A stretch of DNA of 64,000 bases from CALREJ01 sp964533375 (GTDB lineage: Bacteria > Patescibacteriota > Gracilibacteria > Peribacterales > Peribacteraceae), in contig CAZHLW010000001.1 in NCBI GenBank assembly GCA_964533375.1, positions 372,001-436,000 of the forward strand, in the 5' to 3' direction. Positions 63,070 to 64,000 of the stretch are shown in pieces. Below the pieces are notes generated by a model. It was given only the letters and a program-made list of their open reading frames with translations. It searched no databases and was not told where the DNA came from. Made by a program: the position numbers and the translations under genes. Positions within the stretch are counted from its first letter, which is position 1; the number at the start of each line of letters is the position of its first letter.

Positions 63070-63218
63070 AAGAAACAAGATACAAGACGCACGATACAAA
63101 GAAATTTCAAATTCAGAAGAAATAAACGACGGAATTTTTTTTAATATATTTTCCAGTTTTGTTTGTCTCTTCTTGCCCCGAAGGGGTCCCGCAGGGATAT
63201 CTTGTCTCTTGTTTCTTT
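63070..63218. repeat. Inverted phrase repeat after corA
   Basis: aagaaacaagatacaag (63070-63086) pairs with atcttgtctcttgtttctt near 63200-63218. Inside the right part is cccc-gaa-ggggtccc-gc-aggga, another small palindromic repeat. The gap 63067-63276 holds no gene. Confidence 0.7.
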
Positions 63219-63239
63219 TCATCCCATCACTCCGGAAAA

Positions 63240-63268
63240 TTGACAGATACGCCATCATTTGCGACTAT
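63240..63268 (+). promoter_or_regulatory. Promoter of the last gene
   Basis: TTGACA, a 17-nt spacer and GACTAT (63263-63268), 8 nt before ATG 63277. Confidence 0.55.
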
Positions 63269-63276
63269 TGCCTGCT

Positions 63277-64000
63277 ATGCCCCTCAAGCATTCCACCGAG
63301 ACTTGGCTGGTGTTTCTGCTCGGCGCTGTTATTGCGCTGACGGGCGTTGCTTGTGCGCTCCTGCAGGGATTGTCCAATCCGTCATTGCCTTGGGCGATCT
63401 TCTTTGCCATCAGCATTGCCTATCCGTTGTCGCTCTATCCGCTCTTCCGTGAACGCAGGGCCGACTACACGTTCCGCCTGCTCCACTTTGTGCCCGCTGC
63501 CATGCTCCTTGTATGGTTGCTGCTGCGCTTCCTCGGGTTTGCCCTTCCGGCGCTGACAGTATTTTCGAAAGGATTTGTGTGGGGATGGTCGCTGCCGGTT
63601 GTCACTCTCGGATTCCTGGCAGTCTTGTGGTTCTGTCTGGCCGTTCTCCGCCAGCGTCGCCAGCGGTCGATGGCGCTTCTGGCGCTCTTCCTTCCGTTTG
63701 TGATTCTTGCTGCAGCCGGTGAACAGATGCAGTGGCCGCAGCAGTTGGCTGCTCTTCTGGGCGGATCGCAGAGTTCAAGCGGATCTGGCACGATCATTGC
63801 CGGGCCGATTTCCTCCGAAAGCAGCAGTAACCTCAGTCCGTCACTCAATGAAAACGAAGAGAAGTGGCGCGCGGAACTTCGCCGTCTGGAACGCAGAAAA
63901 GAACGCCTGGCAGCACTCGAAAATCAGCCAAGCAGCGTGAATGGCGCGAAAGACGGCGTCATCATCACAGGATCGCAGAGTTCACAGGTTGCAGCTATCC
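63277..64000 (+). CDS. Membrane protein with Ser-rich and coiled C-terminal part (3' truncated by window)
   Basis: The frame is open from ATG to the window end (241 codons). Four to five hydrophobic helices occupy the first 155 residues. Then comes a Ser/Gly-rich stretch (LLGGSQSSSGSGTIIAGPISSESSS) and a charged helix (NEEKWRAELRRLERRKERLAALE). The phrase GSQSS recurs (LLGGSQSS, ITGSQSS). Likely a membrane-anchored surface or division-related protein. Family unknown, since the end is missing. Confidence 0.6.
   Translation, partial: MPLKHSTETWLVFLLGAVIALTGVACALLQGLSNPSLPWAIFFAISIAYPLSLYPLFRERRADYTFRLLHFVPAAMLLVWLLLRFLGFALPALTVFSKGFVWGWSLPVVTLGFLAVLWFCLAVLRQRRQRSMALLALFLPFVILAAAGEQMQWPQQLAALLGGSQSSSGSGTIIAGPISSESSSNLSPSLNENEEKWRAELRRLERRKERLAALENQPSSVNGAKDGVIITGSQSSQVAAI

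Noticed and set aside
1..64000. Alternative genetic code (TGA as Gly)
   Set aside because: Many well-defined genes, for example recF, ruvC and lgt, end at TGA at the expected length, and no conserved Gly is encoded by TGA in the genes read.

Overview
The window looks like part of a compact bacterial chromosome that uses the standard bacterial code: TGA ends many reading frames, which argues against the recoded Gracilibacteria. GC content is moderate, with a few clearly AT-richer genes. The gene mix suggests a Patescibacteria/CPR genome, most likely Peregrinibacteria/Peribacteria-like. It includes a VirB4-type ATPase and a VirB2-like pilin, a MurD-MurL pair, a SemiSWEET, a threonyl-tRNA synthetase without a TGS domain, a stand-alone riboflavin kinase, many small membrane proteins, and little Shine-Dalgarno signal. 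The lineage is inferred from gene content only; no 16S gene is present.

Layout. 0-5 kb: end of metG, a structured intergenic element, a PUR-family nucleic-acid-binding protein, fmt, an NrnA-like DHH phosphoesterase and a VirB4-like ATPase. 5-16 kb: lipoproteins, argS, a FemAB-DegT-murF envelope operon, a 33-aa membrane microprotein, an alpha/beta hydrolase, and tRNA-Met beside a damaged copy. 15-25.8 kb: a His-rich secreted protein with grpE, murD-murL, tRNA-Leu, gdhA, trxB, a possible bL33, a Nudix hydrolase and recF. 25.8-33 kb: ruvC, a secreted protein, tRNA-Ile with a partial copy, prs, a PRC-barrel protein, a VirB2-like pilin, a membrane protein and tsaD. 33-38 kb: two GT4 glycosyltransferases, a GT-C-like membrane protein and lgt. 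38-45 kb: rnhB, murE, riboflavin kinase, a GT5 fragment, a 5'-3' exonuclease, ftsA and ftsZ. 45-53 kb: dut, an 843-aa unknown protein downstream of a membrane protein, a hydrolase, a GT2, an AT-richer DUF5677-like gene beside tRNA-Val. 53-64 kb, all plus strand: comF, a possible oriC, rseP, dnaA, a SemiSWEET, thrS, an Lgt-like paralogue, small membrane proteins, corA and a truncated membrane gene.

Functionally the window is rich in envelope building: MurD/MurL/MurE/MurF, a FemAB-type transferase, Lgt with several lipoproteins, and glycosyltransferases. It also carries division (FtsA/FtsZ), replication and repair (DnaA, RecF, RuvC, RNase HII, exonuclease) and translation genes.

Two genome-wide patterns stand out. 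First, short dispersed repeat phrases, as single arms or inverted pairs, fill convergent intergenic gaps, supply stop codons to flanking genes, and sit in frame inside at least nine otherwise conserved genes. Second, about fifteen genes have a TATAAT-like box only 5-9 nt before the start codon, which points to leaderless transcription and corrects several start sites. In addition, three of the four intact tRNA genes have a partial tRNA copy next to them.
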